From Devosia sp. 1566 (lineage in GTDB: Bacteria > Pseudomonadota > Alphaproteobacteria > Rhizobiales > Devosiaceae), in the NCBI RefSeq assembly GCF_004005995.1, contig NZ_CP034767.1, positions 1,054,001-1,118,000 of the forward strand: DNA of 64,000 nt. The letters run 5' to 3'. Positions 9,671 through 20,868 of this stretch are shown in pieces. The notes beneath the pieces are model-generated. The model saw only the letters and a list, made by a program, of their open reading frames with translations, was not told the origin of the DNA and made no database searches. The position numbers and the translations under genes are program-made. Numbering within the stretch: position 1 is the first letter of the stretch; each line of letters starts with the position of its first letter.

Positions 9671-10465
9671 ATGAGCCAGCCCGCCGGAAAAACTGTCAAG
9701 AAGGCCGAAACCAACGAGTGGTGGGATACCATTGTCGTTGTGGTCGAGGCCCTGCTGATCGCCATCGTGCTGCGCTCGTTTTTGTATCAGCCCTTTTCCA
9801 TCCCCACCGCCTCCATGCAGCAGACGCTGATGATCGGCGACTACTTCGTCGCCAACAAATTCGTCTGGGGTTATGGCAAGCATTCCTTCTCGCTGGGACG
9901 CTACGGCGATTTCACGCTGCTCGATTTCGAGCTGCCTATCAACAGCCGCATCCTGGGGCGTGATCCCAATCGGGGCGATGTCGCGGTGTTCCGCCCGGTG
10001 CCGCAGAACATGGAATACATCAAGCGCATTGTCGGGCTCCCCGGCGATCGCATCCAGATGCGTGAGGGCCGCCTTTACATCAATGGCACCATGGTCGAGC
10101 GCGAGTTCATCGGCACTGCCATGGATACCGACAGCGAAGGCGATACGCGCGAAGTTGCCGTTTATCGCGAAACTTTTCCCGATGGTAACGTCCACACCAT
10201 CCAGGAAATCGGCGATAACGGCCCGCTCGACAACACCCCCGAATATGTCGTTCCCGCCAGCCACTATTTCATGATGGGTGACAACCGCGACCGCTCCGCC
10301 GATAGCCGCGTCCTGTCTTCGGTCGGCTATGTGCCGGCAGTGAACCTGATCGGCAAGGCTGAAGCGCGCTTCTTCTCCATCAAGGACAATATCCCACCCT
10401 GGCAGCTCTGGCAGTGGCCTGCCAATGTGCGCTGGGACCGGATGTTCCAGCAAATCGACAAATGA
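9671..10465 (+). CDS. lepB: signal peptidase I
   Basis: LepB is the inner-membrane Ser/Lys protease that removes signal peptides from secreted proteins. The 264-residue product has one N-terminal membrane helix (about 20-38), box B with the catalytic Ser48-Met49 (IPTASMQQTLMIGD), box D with Lys118 (EYIKRIVGLPGD) and box E (GDNRDRSADSR). Its TGA overlaps the rnc ATG in an ATGA, indicating translational coupling. Confidence 0.97.
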   Translation: MSQPAGKTVKKAETNEWWDTIVVVVEALLIAIVLRSFLYQPFSIPTASMQQTLMIGDYFVANKFVWGYGKHSFSLGRYGDFTLLDFELPINSRILGRDPNRGDVAVFRPVPQNMEYIKRIVGLPGDRIQMREGRLYINGTMVEREFIGTAMDTDSEGDTREVAVYRETFPDGNVHTIQEIGDNGPLDNTPEYVVPASHYFMMGDNRDRSADSRVLSSVGYVPAVNLIGKAEARFFSIKDNIPPWQLWQWPANVRWDRMFQQIDK

Positions 10466-11169
10466 GCCGGCGGGCCCGTTCTCACGAAAAGCTTCAGTTC
10501 CGGCTGGGCTATCAGTTTGCCGACGAAGACCTGCTTGAACGGGCGCTGACTCATTCCAGCGCCGTTTCACCGTCGCGGCGCATCGAGCGCTCCTATCAGC
10601 GGCTCGAATTCCTGGGCGATCGGGTGCTTGGCCTCGTTGTGGCCGATATGCTTTACCGGCGCTATCCCAAGGCCAATGAGGGCGAGCTTTCGCGCACGCT
10701 CAATACCCTGGTGCGCAAGGAAACTTGCGCCGTCATCGCGCGTCAGCTCGATCTCGGCTCCGAGCTTCGGCTGGGCGAAAGCGAGGCGCGCACCGGCGGC
10801 GCCCACAAGGAAGCCATTCTGGGCGATGTCACCGAAGCGGTGATCGGCGCCATTTTTTGCGATGGGGGGCTCGGCAAGGCCTATGAATTCGTCGAGCGCT
10901 TGTTTGAGGAATTCCTGAGCGAAGGCAATGCCGGCCGCGCCGATGCCAAAACGACATTGCAGGAATGGGCACAGGCGCGCGGGCTTGAGCCACCCGCCTA
11001 TACCCAGACCGAGCGCACCGGCCCCGACCACGCGCCCGAATTCACCATCACCGTTTCCCTTGGGGATTTTGAACCCCTCAGCGCCACCGGCCCTTCCAAG
11101 AAGATCGCCGAGCACAAGGCCGCCGAACTCTTCCTGGTGCGCCAGCAGGTCTGGAAGGATCCCGCATGA
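10462..11169 (+). CDS. rnc: ribonuclease III
   Basis: RNase III cleaves double-stranded RNA in rRNA and mRNA processing. The 235-residue protein has the signature RLEFLGDRVLG with catalytic-site Glu49 and Asp53, a second acidic cluster in GDVTEAVIGAIFCDGG, and a C-terminal dsRNA-binding domain (TLQEWAQARGLEPP to AEHKAAELFL). The ATG at 10462 overlaps the lepB stop and gives the usual length; upstream in-frame starts would run into lepB. Its stop in turn overlaps the era start by four bases. Confidence 0.96.
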   Translation: MSRRARSHEKLQFRLGYQFADEDLLERALTHSSAVSPSRRIERSYQRLEFLGDRVLGLVVADMLYRRYPKANEGELSRTLNTLVRKETCAVIARQLDLGSELRLGESEARTGGAHKEAILGDVTEAVIGAIFCDGGLGKAYEFVERLFEEFLSEGNAGRADAKTTLQEWAQARGLEPPAYTQTERTGPDHAPEFTITVSLGDFEPLSATGPSKKIAEHKAAELFLVRQQVWKDPA

Positions 11170-12086
11170 CCGACATTACCCCCACTGACACCTCCTGCGG
11201 CTTCATCGCCCTGGTTGGCGCCCCTAACGCCGGCAAGTCGACGCTCCTCAATGCCCTTGTCGGCACCAAGGTCTCGATCGTTACCCACAAGGCCCAAACC
11301 ACCCGCTCGCAGGTGCGCGGCGTCGTCACCATCGACAAGGCGCAACTGGTCTTCATCGACACCCCCGGCATCTTCACCCCCAAGCGCCGCCTTGAGCGCG
11401 CCATGGTGGATAGTGCCTGGGGCGGGGCAGGGGATGCCGATCTGGTCGCCTTCATCGTTGATGCCGAAAAGGGGCTGACGTCCGAGATCGAAACCTTGCT
11501 GGAAGGGCTGGCCAATGTCACCCATCCCAAGATCCTGATCCTCAACAAGATCGACACCATCAAGAATGAAGCTCTTCTGGCCCTCAGCCAGGCGATCAAC
11601 GAGAAGGTGCGCTTTGAGGCAACCTTCATGATTTCGGCCCTCAAGGGTTATGGCGTCAGCGACTTCATGGATTGGTGCATCAAGCACATTCCGCCCGGCC
11701 CCTGGCACTTCCCCGAGGATCACCTCACCGATCTGACGATGGCGATCACCGCCGCCGAGATCACGCGCGAAAAGCTGTTCCTGCGCGTCCATGACGAGAT
11801 CCCCTACAACGCTACGGTCGAGACCGAGAGCTTCAAGATCCAGAAGGACGGGTCCTACAAGATCGACCAGGTGGTCTATGTCACCCGTGATAGCCACAAG
11901 AAGATCGTCTTGGGTGCCGGCGGGCAAACCATCAAGGCCATCGGCGCGGAATCCCGCAAGGAGCTGATGGCGATGTACGAAGTCCCCATCCACCTCTTCC
12001 TCTTCGTCAAGGTGCGCGAAAAATGGGCCGACGACCCCGAGCGCTACCGCGAAATGGGCCTGGAATTCCCCCATGGGAAAAACTGA
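11166..12086 (+). CDS. era: GTPase Era
   Basis: Era is an essential GTPase that binds the 3' end of 16S rRNA during 30S maturation. The 306 residues show G1 GAPNAGKS (18-25), a G2 Thr pair in QTTRSQVRG, G3 DTPG, G4 NKID, and a C-terminal KH domain centred on GAGGQTIKAIG. It starts in an ATGA overlap with rnc, a pairing conserved across proteobacteria that links RNA processing to ribosome assembly. Confidence 0.97.
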   Translation: MTDITPTDTSCGFIALVGAPNAGKSTLLNALVGTKVSIVTHKAQTTRSQVRGVVTIDKAQLVFIDTPGIFTPKRRLERAMVDSAWGGAGDADLVAFIVDAEKGLTSEIETLLEGLANVTHPKILILNKIDTIKNEALLALSQAINEKVRFEATFMISALKGYGVSDFMDWCIKHIPPGPWHFPEDHLTDLTMAITAAEITREKLFLRVHDEIPYNATVETESFKIQKDGSYKIDQVVYVTRDSHKKIVLGAGGQTIKAIGAESRKELMAMYEVPIHLFLFVKVREKWADDPERYREMGLEFPHGKN

Positions 12087-12160
12087 GCGGACTATCCCCG
12101 CCTCGGATGTGATTGTCTCCTTAGGCATGAGGGGGGTGGCCCCTTCGGTGCACCACCGGA

Positions 12161-12302
12161 CCACCCCCCACCCCAACCCTCCCCCTCAAGGGGGGAGGGA
12201 GACCATGCTCCGCATCTTCAGCAATATCGCGCACATCATTGCCTCGGCTCTATTCCTTCCCTCCCCCTTGAGGGGAGGGACCGAGGGAGGGGGTCCCTCA
12301 GT
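12161..12302. repeat. two palindromic CCCTCCCCC-type repeat units in opposite orientation
   Basis: The 296-bp space between era and recO has no gene. It holds two members of the repeat family seen also at 49.1-49.8 kb and 59.6 kb. One is at 12161-12200 (C-rich arm, TCAA, G-rich arm) and the other, inverted, at 12257-12302. The second contains four G-runs (GGGG, GGG, GGG, GGGGG) in a row, a possible G-quadruplex. Between them lies ~55 bp of unremarkable sequence. Confidence 0.7.
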
Positions 12303-12382
12303 GACTCGCCAGACCGTCCCCACGCCGGCTCTGCTCTCGAACCCAAGGCATTGTCCCTACCCCGCTCGGACCTCCCCCTGAA

Positions 12383-13093
12383 ATGGAATGGACCGGCGAA
12401 GGCCTGCTGATCGGGGTGCGGCGCCATGGCGAAACCAGCCTCGTGGCTGAAGCCATGGTGGCCGGACGCGGCCGCCATTTGGGCCTCGTACGTGGCGGCC
12501 GTTCCTCCAAGCTCGCCGCCGCCCTCCAGCCCGGCAACACCGTGCAACTGGTCTGGCGCGCGCGCCTCGAGGATCATCTCGGCATCTTTGCCGTGGAACT
12601 CCTCACCGGCCGCGCCGCCATTCTCATGGCCGACAAGGCCCGCCTCTACCTCAGCCAGCTCGTCTGCGAGCTGCTGCGGCTCCTGCCTGAACGCGACCCG
12701 CATGACCGGCTCCTCGCCATGGCGCTGGGCCTGCTCGACCGCCCGCTCGATGGCATGGCGCTCGCCCGCTTTGAGATTGCCGTGCTCGACGAATTAGGTT
12801 TCGGGCTCGATCTCTCCGCCTGCGCCGCTACCGGCGTTACGGACGATCTGACCCATGTGTCGCCCCGCACGGGTCGCGCCGTTTCCAACTCCGCCGCCCA
12901 GCCCTATCTTGATCGCCTGTTGCCCTTGCCCCCCTTCCTGCTGAACGAAGACGACGCCGCGTCCCCCGCCGATCTCGCCGCCGCGTTTCGCCTGTCCGCC
13001 CATTTCCTCGATCTACATGTCTGGTATCCCCGCCAGCTGACGCCACCTGCGACGCGTGAAAGCCTGGTTGCAATCCTCACCACCGCTGCTTAG
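12383..13093 (+). CDS. recO: DNA repair protein RecO
   Basis: RecO works with RecF and RecR to load RecA on gapped DNA. The 236-residue product has the N-terminal OB fold beginning MEWTGEGLLIGVRRHGE and the helical C-terminal domain with the family segment LSACAATGVTDDLTHVSPRTG and GRAVS. The zinc-finger cysteines of some RecO proteins are absent, as in other alphaproteobacteria. It lies downstream of era, a conserved linkage, but is separated from it by repeat elements. Confidence 0.93.
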   Translation: MEWTGEGLLIGVRRHGETSLVAEAMVAGRGRHLGLVRGGRSSKLAAALQPGNTVQLVWRARLEDHLGIFAVELLTGRAAILMADKARLYLSQLVCELLRLLPERDPHDRLLAMALGLLDRPLDGMALARFEIAVLDELGFGLDLSACAATGVTDDLTHVSPRTGRAVSNSAAQPYLDRLLPLPPFLLNEDDAASPADLAAAFRLSAHFLDLHVWYPRQLTPPATRESLVAILTTAA

Positions 13094-13206
13094 CGGCCAA
13101 GCGGGGTCGCAGCACCGCAATGTCTGGGCAAAAACCCCAGAAACCCTGCGCATTGGGGGCTTTGCGGCTATAGTGTTTCCCGATTCGTTCTCCTGAAAGT
13201 GCTGTG

Positions 13207-15504
<2,298 letters not shown>

Positions 15505-15530
15505 CCCCGACCCGCAGCACAGGCCCGGCC

Positions 15531-15848
15531 ATGATCCGCCATTGCGTCTTCTTCCGCTTCCGCCCCGAAGTCCCCCAGGATGAGCGCGATGCCATCTATG
15601 CCGGGCTCAATGCGCTGGTCGGCCGCCTCCCGGGCCTGCTGTCCGCCCAGTTCGGCCCCAATGCCTCGCCCGAAGGCCTGGGGCAGGGGTTTAATGACGG
15701 CTTCATCATAGATTTCGCCGATGCCGCAGCGCGTGATCATTACCTCGTCGATCCCGATCATGCGCAAGCCGGCGCCCGCCTCGTTGCCGCCCTCCAGGGC
15801 GGCCGTGACGGCCTTATCGTCTTTGATCTGGAGATGAACGGAGCCTAG
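15531..15848 (+). CDS. Dabb-domain (stress-responsive A/B barrel) protein
   Basis: The 105-residue product matches the dimeric alpha-beta barrel (Dabb) fold: it begins IRHCVFFRFRPEVP, and has a middle FNDGFIIDFADAAARDHYL and an HAQAG-like turn (DPDHAQAGA). Members include stress-induced plant proteins and some small enzymes, but bacterial members mostly lack a known reaction, and none is assigned here. It follows parC by 26 bp and its stop overlaps the convergent bpt stop in a shared CTAG. Confidence 0.85.
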   Translation: MIRHCVFFRFRPEVPQDERDAIYAGLNALVGRLPGLLSAQFGPNASPEGLGQGFNDGFIIDFADAAARDHYLVDPDHAQAGARLVAALQGGRDGLIVFDLEMNGA

Positions 15849-16582
15849 ACCGCTTCCTCGAGCCGGCACCAGCCCAGTGTGCCTTTTTGCACTTCCAGCG
15901 GCTGGAACTGCGCCTTGTAGGCCATCTTGGGCGAGTTCTTCACCCAATAGCCCAGATACACATAATCGAGCCCGGCGGCGCGCACCTGGGCGATATGATC
16001 AAGGATCAGGAAGGTCCCCATGCTGCGATGGGCGAAGTCCGGATCGTAAAAGCTGTAGACCATCGAGAGCCCATCGGGCATCACATCGGTCAGCGCCACT
16101 GCCACCAGCGGCATATCCGGGTGGTTGCGCAGCCGGTATTCCACCAGCACCGATTGCACGGGCGTGTCCTCGACCATGTATTCATAGTCGACAAAGCTCA
16201 TCTGCGTCATCCCGCCGCCGGCATGGCGGGAATCGAGATAGCGCTTGAAGAGGTCGTATTGCTCGGAGGTCGCCGTGGTCGGGCGCACTTCGATCGCGAG
16301 GTCGTCATTGTTGCGCAGCACGCGGCGGAAGCGCTTGGACGGCTCGAAGGCATCGGCCACGATCCGCACCGATTGGCAGGCGCAGCAATTCTCACAGGCC
16401 GGGCGATAGATCAGGTTCTGGCTGCGCCGGAACCCGTTCTCGCTGAGCAGGTGATGCAGGCTCGCTGCCCGCCGCCCCGATAAATGGGTAAAGAGCTTGC
16501 GCTCCTGCTTGCCGGGCAAATAGGGGCACGGCATCGCTGCGGTCAAAAAGAGCTGGGTCGTTTCTGGTGTCTGGTCGGTCAA
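15845..16582 (-). CDS. bpt: aspartate/glutamate leucyltransferase (Bpt)
   Basis: Bpt transfers Leu from Leu-tRNA to N-terminal Asp or Glu, marking proteins for ClpAP via the N-degron pathway. The 245-residue protein shows the ATE N-terminal domain (PCPYLPGKQERKLF), the Cys cluster RPACENCCAC, and the C-terminal acyltransferase-like domain (VYSFYDPDFAHRSMGTFLI, YVYLGYWVKNSPKMAYK). I place the start at a TTG with AAAGG seven bases upstream, giving MTDQTPETTQLFL, the usual N-terminus. A longer frame exists but adds unrelated sequence. It probably shares a transcript with the RDD gene and hemB upstream. Confidence 0.93.
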   Translation of the reverse strand: MTDQTPETTQLFLTAAMPCPYLPGKQERKLFTHLSGRRAASLHHLLSENGFRRSQNLIYRPACENCCACQSVRIVADAFEPSKRFRRVLRNNDDLAIEVRPTTATSEQYDLFKRYLDSRHAGGGMTQMSFVDYEYMVEDTPVQSVLVEYRLRNHPDMPLVAVALTDVMPDGLSMVYSFYDPDFAHRSMGTFLILDHIAQVRAAGLDYVYLGYWVKNSPKMAYKAQFQPLEVQKGTLGWCRLEEAV

Positions 16583-16643
16583 CGCGGGACCTTTAGCTGC
16601 CAAGACGGGAACTGTAATCCGCTCCCGTCCGCCCTGCAATCGT

Positions 16644-17162
16644 TCAATATGCTTGGTTCATGCGCGCGCGCTGCATCCGCCAGTGCCGCTCCATGGGGGA
16701 GCGACGCAGCATCAGCGTGCCGGTCAACAAATCGTGGATCATCTGCCGACGCGGCGTGAACAGCGCAAACAGCAACGACACGGGCCAGGAGATCCAGACC
16801 GTGACCCAGAAAACCGCCGCATGCAGGATCGCCATGCCACCATTGAGCGGCTGCCCGCGCGCCGGCGTCAGCACCAGATCCATCATCTGCATGCCGACGG
16901 TCGCCCGCCGGGCCGAACCCAGGGTGACGGCATAATAAAGGATCACGGACAGCGGCACGACCAGCGCCAGGGCACCCCAGGCCAGCCCGAAGGTCAAAAA
17001 CCCCGCGATCAGCCCGACAAAGCTCAGCACCAGCACGATAACGCCCATCAGCACCAGATCGACCAGATAAGCCGACACGCGCCGCGTCAGCAAACCCTGG
17101 AACAGTTCCGGGGCGGAAGCGGGATCAGGCAGGGCAGGGGCGGCAGAATAAGTTTGGCTCAT
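16644..17162 (-). CDS. RDD-family membrane protein
   Basis: The 172-residue protein has an RDD domain: RRVSAYLVDLVLMGVIV with the Arg and Asp of helix 1, two further hydrophobic helices, and the loop RRATVGMQMMDLVLT. It has about four predicted membrane segments and a basic C-terminus. RDD proteins include Na+/H+ exchangers and transport accessories, but most are uncharacterised and no substrate can be given. The ATG at 17162 is chosen; a start three codons upstream is possible. It lies between hemB and bpt on the same strand. Confidence 0.85.
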   Translation of the reverse strand: MSQTYSAAPALPDPASAPELFQGLLTRRVSAYLVDLVLMGVIVLVLSFVGLIAGFLTFGLAWGALALVVPLSVILYYAVTLGSARRATVGMQMMDLVLTPARGQPLNGGMAILHAAVFWVTVWISWPVSLLFALFTPRRQMIHDLLTGTLMLRRSPMERHWRMQRARMNQAY

Positions 17163-17230
17163 GACCAACAAATTGTCATAGCCGCGCCTCTGTGCAAGAC
17201 CCCCGGCGCAAGGAATGCGCAGACGGGACC

Positions 17231-18244
17231 CTAGTCCCCCAGCGCCCGCGCCACTTCCAGCGCATAATAGGTCAAAACGCCATTGGCGCCTGCGCGCTTG
17301 AAGCCATGGAGGCTCTCGAGGATCGCCGCGCCCCGGTCGATTGCGCCCGCCGCGGCGGCCATCTCGATCATCGCGTATTCCCCGCTCACCTGATAGGCAT
17401 AGATGGGGATGTTGAAGCTGTCCTTGGCCCGCCTGATGATGTCGAGATAGGGCATGCCCGGCTTGACCATCACGCTATCGGCGCCTTCGGCGATATCCTG
17501 CTCGATTTCGCGCAGCGCCTCGTCCGAATTAGAATAATCCATCTGGTAGGTCAGCTTGTCGCCCTTGAGCCGGCTGCCCGAACCCACCGCTTCCCGGAAC
17601 GGCCCGTAAAAGCACGAGGCATATTTGGCCGAATAAGCCATGATCTGAGTGTCGTCGAACCCTTCGGCATCGAGCACCTGCCGGATGGCGCCCACCCGGC
17701 CGTCCATCATGTCGGAGGGCGCGATGATGTCGGCGCCCGCCTGCACCTGCACCAGCGCCGAGCGGATCATCACCGATACGGTCTCGTCATTGAGTACGCG
17801 GCCGTCCTGCACCAGCCCGTCCTGCCCGTCGCTGGAATACTCGTCCAGCGCCACATCGGCGATGAGCCCGATCTCGGGCACCGCGCTTTTAATGGCGCTC
17901 AGTGCCTGGCACATCAGATTGCCCGAGTTATAGGCCTCTTCGGCCCCTTCGCTGCGCAGATGGTCGGGCGTATTGGGGAACAGCGCCAGCGCCGGAATGC
18001 CCGCATCGCGCGCTTCGCGCGCTGCCGCCACGCACAAATCCACGCTCAGCCGCTCCACACCCGGCATCGTCTCGATGCTCGAGCGCTCATTGCTGCCCTC
18101 GATCACGAACAGGGGCCAGATCAGGTCGGCGGGGGTAAGCATGGTCTCGCGCACCATTGCCCGGCTCCACGCCGATTGCCTTGTCCGGCGCAGCCGCCGC
18201 CCGTCAAGGAACCCCATATCGTGCTTCTGCCAATACTCGGCCAT
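17231..18244 (-). CDS. hemB: delta-aminolevulinic acid dehydratase (porphobilinogen synthase)
   Basis: HemB condenses two 5-aminolevulinates to porphobilinogen in heme synthesis. The 337-residue TIM barrel has both Schiff-base lysines, Lys207 in AYSAKYASCFYG and Lys261 in VMVKPGMPYLD. The metal region reads DVALDEYSSDGQDG without the Cys triad of zinc enzymes, so this is a Mg-type enzyme, usual for alphaproteobacteria. The ATG at 18244 has AAAGGAG eight bases upstream, which decides it over the adjacent GTG. Confidence 0.97.
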   Translation of the reverse strand: MAEYWQKHDMGFLDGRRLRRTRQSAWSRAMVRETMLTPADLIWPLFVIEGSNERSSIETMPGVERLSVDLCVAAAREARDAGIPALALFPNTPDHLRSEGAEEAYNSGNLMCQALSAIKSAVPEIGLIADVALDEYSSDGQDGLVQDGRVLNDETVSVMIRSALVQVQAGADIIAPSDMMDGRVGAIRQVLDAEGFDDTQIMAYSAKYASCFYGPFREAVGSGSRLKGDKLTYQMDYSNSDEALREIEQDIAEGADSVMVKPGMPYLDIIRRAKDSFNIPIYAYQVSGEYAMIEMAAAAGAIDRGAAILESLHGFKRAGANGVLTYYALEVARALGD

Positions 18245-18342
18245 CACTAAAACTCCTTTGCGCCCATATCCATAGCAGCGCCCGCGCTCCCCCGAAAGAC
18301 ATTGCCTTGTCCAGTGCTTTGCAGAGGGTTAGAACTGCGCGC

Positions 18343-18732
18343 ATGGAATTCAACGCCCGCTCCACCGCCCTTTATGTCCGCGTCATTGCCCTGGTGAGCC
18401 TGATGCTCGGCCTCAACGATGCGGCACGCCTCCTTGGCGTGCAGCTGGGGGCACAAAGCCCGATCGAAGCCTGGGGCGTCACTGGCTTTGTCTACCTCGC
18501 CATTTTCGCCGGCGCCCGGCTCTTTGCCGCAGTGGGCCTTTGGATCAAGGCGAGCTGGGGCGCGGTGCTCCTCGTCGGCGCCACCGGCGTCGAGCTCGTG
18601 CTCTACCTACTCGGCAACCCCGATGTCACCATGACCGCACCCGGCTTTGCCGTGCGCCTGTTCCTCGTCGCCGCCATCATCGTGCTCTTTGCGCTCAACT
18701 GGCGCCACCGCCGCGCCCAGGCCGCCGACTGA
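18343..18732 (+). CDS. small four-helix membrane protein, DUF6163-like
   Basis: The 129-residue protein has four hydrophobic segments, the first beginning VRVIALVSLMLGLNDAARLLG and the last ending FALNWRHRR. This matches a family of unknown function found upstream of or near hemB in Rhizobiales (I recall it as DUF6163; not verified). It is divergent from hemB, with its ATG 98 bp from the hemB start, so the two promoters are back to back. No enzymatic motif is visible. Confidence 0.65.
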   Translation: MEFNARSTALYVRVIALVSLMLGLNDAARLLGVQLGAQSPIEAWGVTGFVYLAIFAGARLFAAVGLWIKASWGAVLLVGATGVELVLYLLGNPDVTMTAPGFAVRLFLVAAIIVLFALNWRHRRAQAAD

Positions 18733-18824
18733 CGCCCGCAACGCCCCCATCGGCATTGCCGCGCTCCTGCCACGCTGTTGCGAAACCATGGCACCAAGAC
18801 CGCAATCAACTGGGGAGGTTTCCA

Positions 18825-19163
18825 GTGGATGACCTTTGGCAGATCGAGCGTAGCCTCTGGCTCGATGGCGTTGAGGCTTACCGGGCCCATATGGCCGGCC
18901 AGTGCCTGATGGCCTTCGGCCCGGTGGGGACCATGGCTAACGCGGCAATCCTTTCCAGTCTCGAGCACGCGCCGCGCTGGTCCAGCGTTGCCTTTGCCAG
19001 TCAAACCGCCATCCGACCTGGCGACGTTCTGGCTGTTTTGTCCTATGAAGCGCTGGCCGAGCGCGCCGGCGCCCCGCCTTACCGCGCTCTCTGCACCTCG
19101 ACTTACCTTCGCCAGCCCCAGGGCTGGAAGATCGTGCAGCATCAGCAAACCCAGCTCTCCTGA
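18825..19163 (+). CDS. DUF4440/NTF2-like small protein
   Basis: The GTG at 18825 has a strong GGGGAGG six bases upstream, which fixes this start although the frame is open much further. The 112-residue product (DDLWQIERSLWLDGVEAYRA at the N-terminus, LRQPQGWKIVQHQQTQL at the end) resembles NTF2-fold DUF4440 proteins, where the final Trp-Lys-hydrophobic-His segment is typical. Such proteins form small cone-shaped barrels and include ketosteroid-isomerase-like enzymes and binding proteins; no reaction can be assigned. The beta-lactamase gene follows after 38 bp. Confidence 0.75.
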   Translation: MDDLWQIERSLWLDGVEAYRAHMAGQCLMAFGPVGTMANAAILSSLEHAPRWSSVAFASQTAIRPGDVLAVLSYEALAERAGAPPYRALCTSTYLRQPQGWKIVQHQQTQLS

Positions 19164-19201
19164 GCCTGCCCAAAACTTTCACCCGATCTCCTGGAGTGTT
19201 C

Positions 19202-20014
19202 ATGCAGCCCGCCGTTTTTGTCCTTGCCGCTGCTTTCCTGCTGCTGCCACTGCAGGCAACTCAGGCCAAGACCATCTGCACTGTTGTGGCCGATGCGGAG
19301 AGTGGCACCATCCTGCTGGAAGAGGGGGATTGCCGCACCCGCGTCACCCCGGCATCGACCTTCAAGCTAGCCTTGAGCGCGATGGGCTATGACGCCGGCG
19401 TTCTCTCCAATGCCACTACGCCTACCCTCCCGTTCCAGCCCGGCTACCCCGATTGGGGTGGGCCGGAGTGGCAGCAGCCCACCAACCCGCTGCGCTGGAT
19501 GAAGCATTCCGTGGTCTGGTTCTCCCAGCAGATCGCCGCAAAGCTTGGCGTCGAGCGCCTGCAGGGCTACGCCCAGGATTTCGGCTACGGCAATGCCGAC
19601 TTCGCCGGCGATCCCGGGCAGGACAATGCCCTTGAGCGCGCCTGGATCAGCTCGTCCCTCCAGATCGCCCCGGTCGAGCAGGTGGCGTTCTTGCGCCACC
19701 TCGTCAATGGCACTCTGCCGGTGGAGCGGCACGCAATCGACATGACCATGGCCATTGTCGAGAGTTGGCCGACCTCCGCTGGCTGGACGGTTTCTGGCAA
19801 GACCGGATCGGCCTATCCGCGCCGGGCTGATGGCTCGTTCGACCGCGCCAGGGGCTGGGGATGGTTCGTCGGCTGGGCCGAGCACAACACTCGGCGCCTG
19901 GTCTTCGCACGCCTCCTGCAGGACGAGGAGCGGCAGCGCAGTTCAGGGGGAATCCGGGCGCGCAACGACGTATTGGAGAACTGGGATGAACTTGTCGTGA
20001 GGCTTGCTCAGTAG
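19202..20014 (+). CDS. class D (OXA-type) beta-lactamase
   Basis: This is a periplasmic serine beta-lactamase or a close penicillin-binding relative. The 270-residue protein has a signal peptide (cleaved near TQAK) and all class D motifs at family spacing: Ser52-Thr-Phe-Lys55 with the carbamylatable Lys, Ser103-Val-Val, Tyr129-Gly-Asn and Lys200-Thr-Gly. The ATG at 19202 follows GGAG directly; the GTG two codons upstream overlaps that ribosome-binding site. It sits among chromosomal genes with matching composition and no mobile element, so it is probably intrinsic. Its closeness to an L,D-transpeptidase locus suggests a cell-wall role or protection. Hydrolytic spectrum cannot be read from sequence. 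Confidence 0.92.
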   Translation: MQPAVFVLAAAFLLLPLQATQAKTICTVVADAESGTILLEEGDCRTRVTPASTFKLALSAMGYDAGVLSNATTPTLPFQPGYPDWGGPEWQQPTNPLRWMKHSVVWFSQQIAAKLGVERLQGYAQDFGYGNADFAGDPGQDNALERAWISSSLQIAPVEQVAFLRHLVNGTLPVERHAIDMTMAIVESWPTSAGWTVSGKTGSAYPRRADGSFDRARGWGWFVGWAEHNTRRLVFARLLQDEERQRSSGGIRARNDVLENWDELVVRLAQ

Positions 20015-20090
20015 AGCTCGCCGAGCCGACACATGAAGCCACTGCCACCCGACGTTTTCACGAGGTTTTCCTCCTTAACTCCCTCTTTAG

Positions 20091-20116
20091 GTTACAATTG
20101 TGTTGGTGGGTGTAAC
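20091..20116. promoter_or_regulatory. inverted repeat upstream of ldtR, possible operator
   Basis: GTTACA and TGTAAC form a perfect 6-bp inverted repeat with 14 bases between, inside the AT-richer 240-bp space between the beta-lactamase gene and ldtR. MarR-type regulators often bind such palindromes upstream of their own gene. No site has been matched, so this is a candidate only. Confidence 0.3.
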
Positions 20117-20254
20117 GAAGAATAAAGCCAAATTCTCGTTGTTTTCCCGTAAGATAGTTTTAAGCGTGTGGCTTAGGCGCATGTTAGCGGGGGACGCCAT
20201 ATTTTCCTCTCATGAGATGCGAAAAGTCGCACGGACAGCAACAGCGAGGCTCAA

Positions 20255-20764
20255 ATGGTAGGCAAATCGAACGCCAGCGAGGCCATGGTACCCGAGCAGC
20301 CCAAGCGGCTGAAGCCACTCTATCTGGAAGCCGTTTCACGCGTTGAACGGCTGCATCGCCGCCTGCTCGACCTGATCAAGGACGAGTTTGACCGCATGGG
20401 TTGGGACGACATCAACCCGGTTCAGGCGCTGCTGATGTTCAACATCGGCGATGCGGAACTGACTGCAGGGGAGCTGCGCTCGCGGGGCTATTACCTGGGA
20501 TCCAACGTTTCCTATAACCTCAAGAAACTCGTCGAAAGCGGCTATATCTTCCAGGAACGCTCGCGTTCGGACCGCCGCTCGGTGCGCATCAAGCTTTCAC
20601 CTAAGGGTGAGGAAGTGGCCGAGGTGATCGACGAACTTTATGACCGTCATCTCAAATCCATCGACAAGGTCGGTGGTCTGGGGGATGACGAGTTTGACGG
20701 CCTCAACAAGGCCCTCGCGCGCCTCGAACGCTTCTGGGTCGATCAGATCCTCTACAAGCTCTAG
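20255..20764 (+). CDS. ldtR: MarR-family winged-helix regulator LdtR
   Basis: The 169-residue protein has an N-terminal dimerisation helix, the winged-helix core (VQALLMFNIGDAELTAGELR, then GSNVSYNLKKLVESGYI and the wing RSRSDRRSVRIKLS) and a C-terminal helix. It matches LdtR, known in Liberibacter and Sinorhizobium to control an adjacent L,D-transpeptidase gene and osmotic tolerance. Here the L,D-transpeptidase gene indeed lies next on the same strand, 244 bp away. Palindromes on both sides (20091-20116 and 20869-20905) are candidate binding sites. Confidence 0.9.
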   Translation: MVGKSNASEAMVPEQPKRLKPLYLEAVSRVERLHRRLLDLIKDEFDRMGWDDINPVQALLMFNIGDAELTAGELRSRGYYLGSNVSYNLKKLVESGYIFQERSRSDRRSVRIKLSPKGEEVAEVIDELYDRHLKSIDKVGGLGDDEFDGLNKALARLERFWVDQILYKL

Positions 20765-20809
20765 GCTCGTCTTAGTAAAACTGTAGCAATGGTGCCACAC
20801 ACCAAGTGA

Positions 20810-20840
20810 AACGCTGGCCTCGGCCGGCGTTTACTTATTT
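20810..20840 (+). terminator. hairpin after ldtR
   Basis: A ten-base inverted repeat (AACGCTGGCC against GGCCGGCGTT, with one G-T pair) is followed by TACTTATTT. It probably terminates ldtR, so the transpeptidase gene has its own promoter. The T-tract is imperfect. Confidence 0.55.
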
Positions 20841-20868
20841 GTGCCGCAAACTGGCGACACAGCGCTGG

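Noticed and set aside
19202..20014. Recently acquired resistance gene
   Set aside because: Composition matches the neighbours and there is no integron, insertion sequence or other resistance gene, so it appears native.
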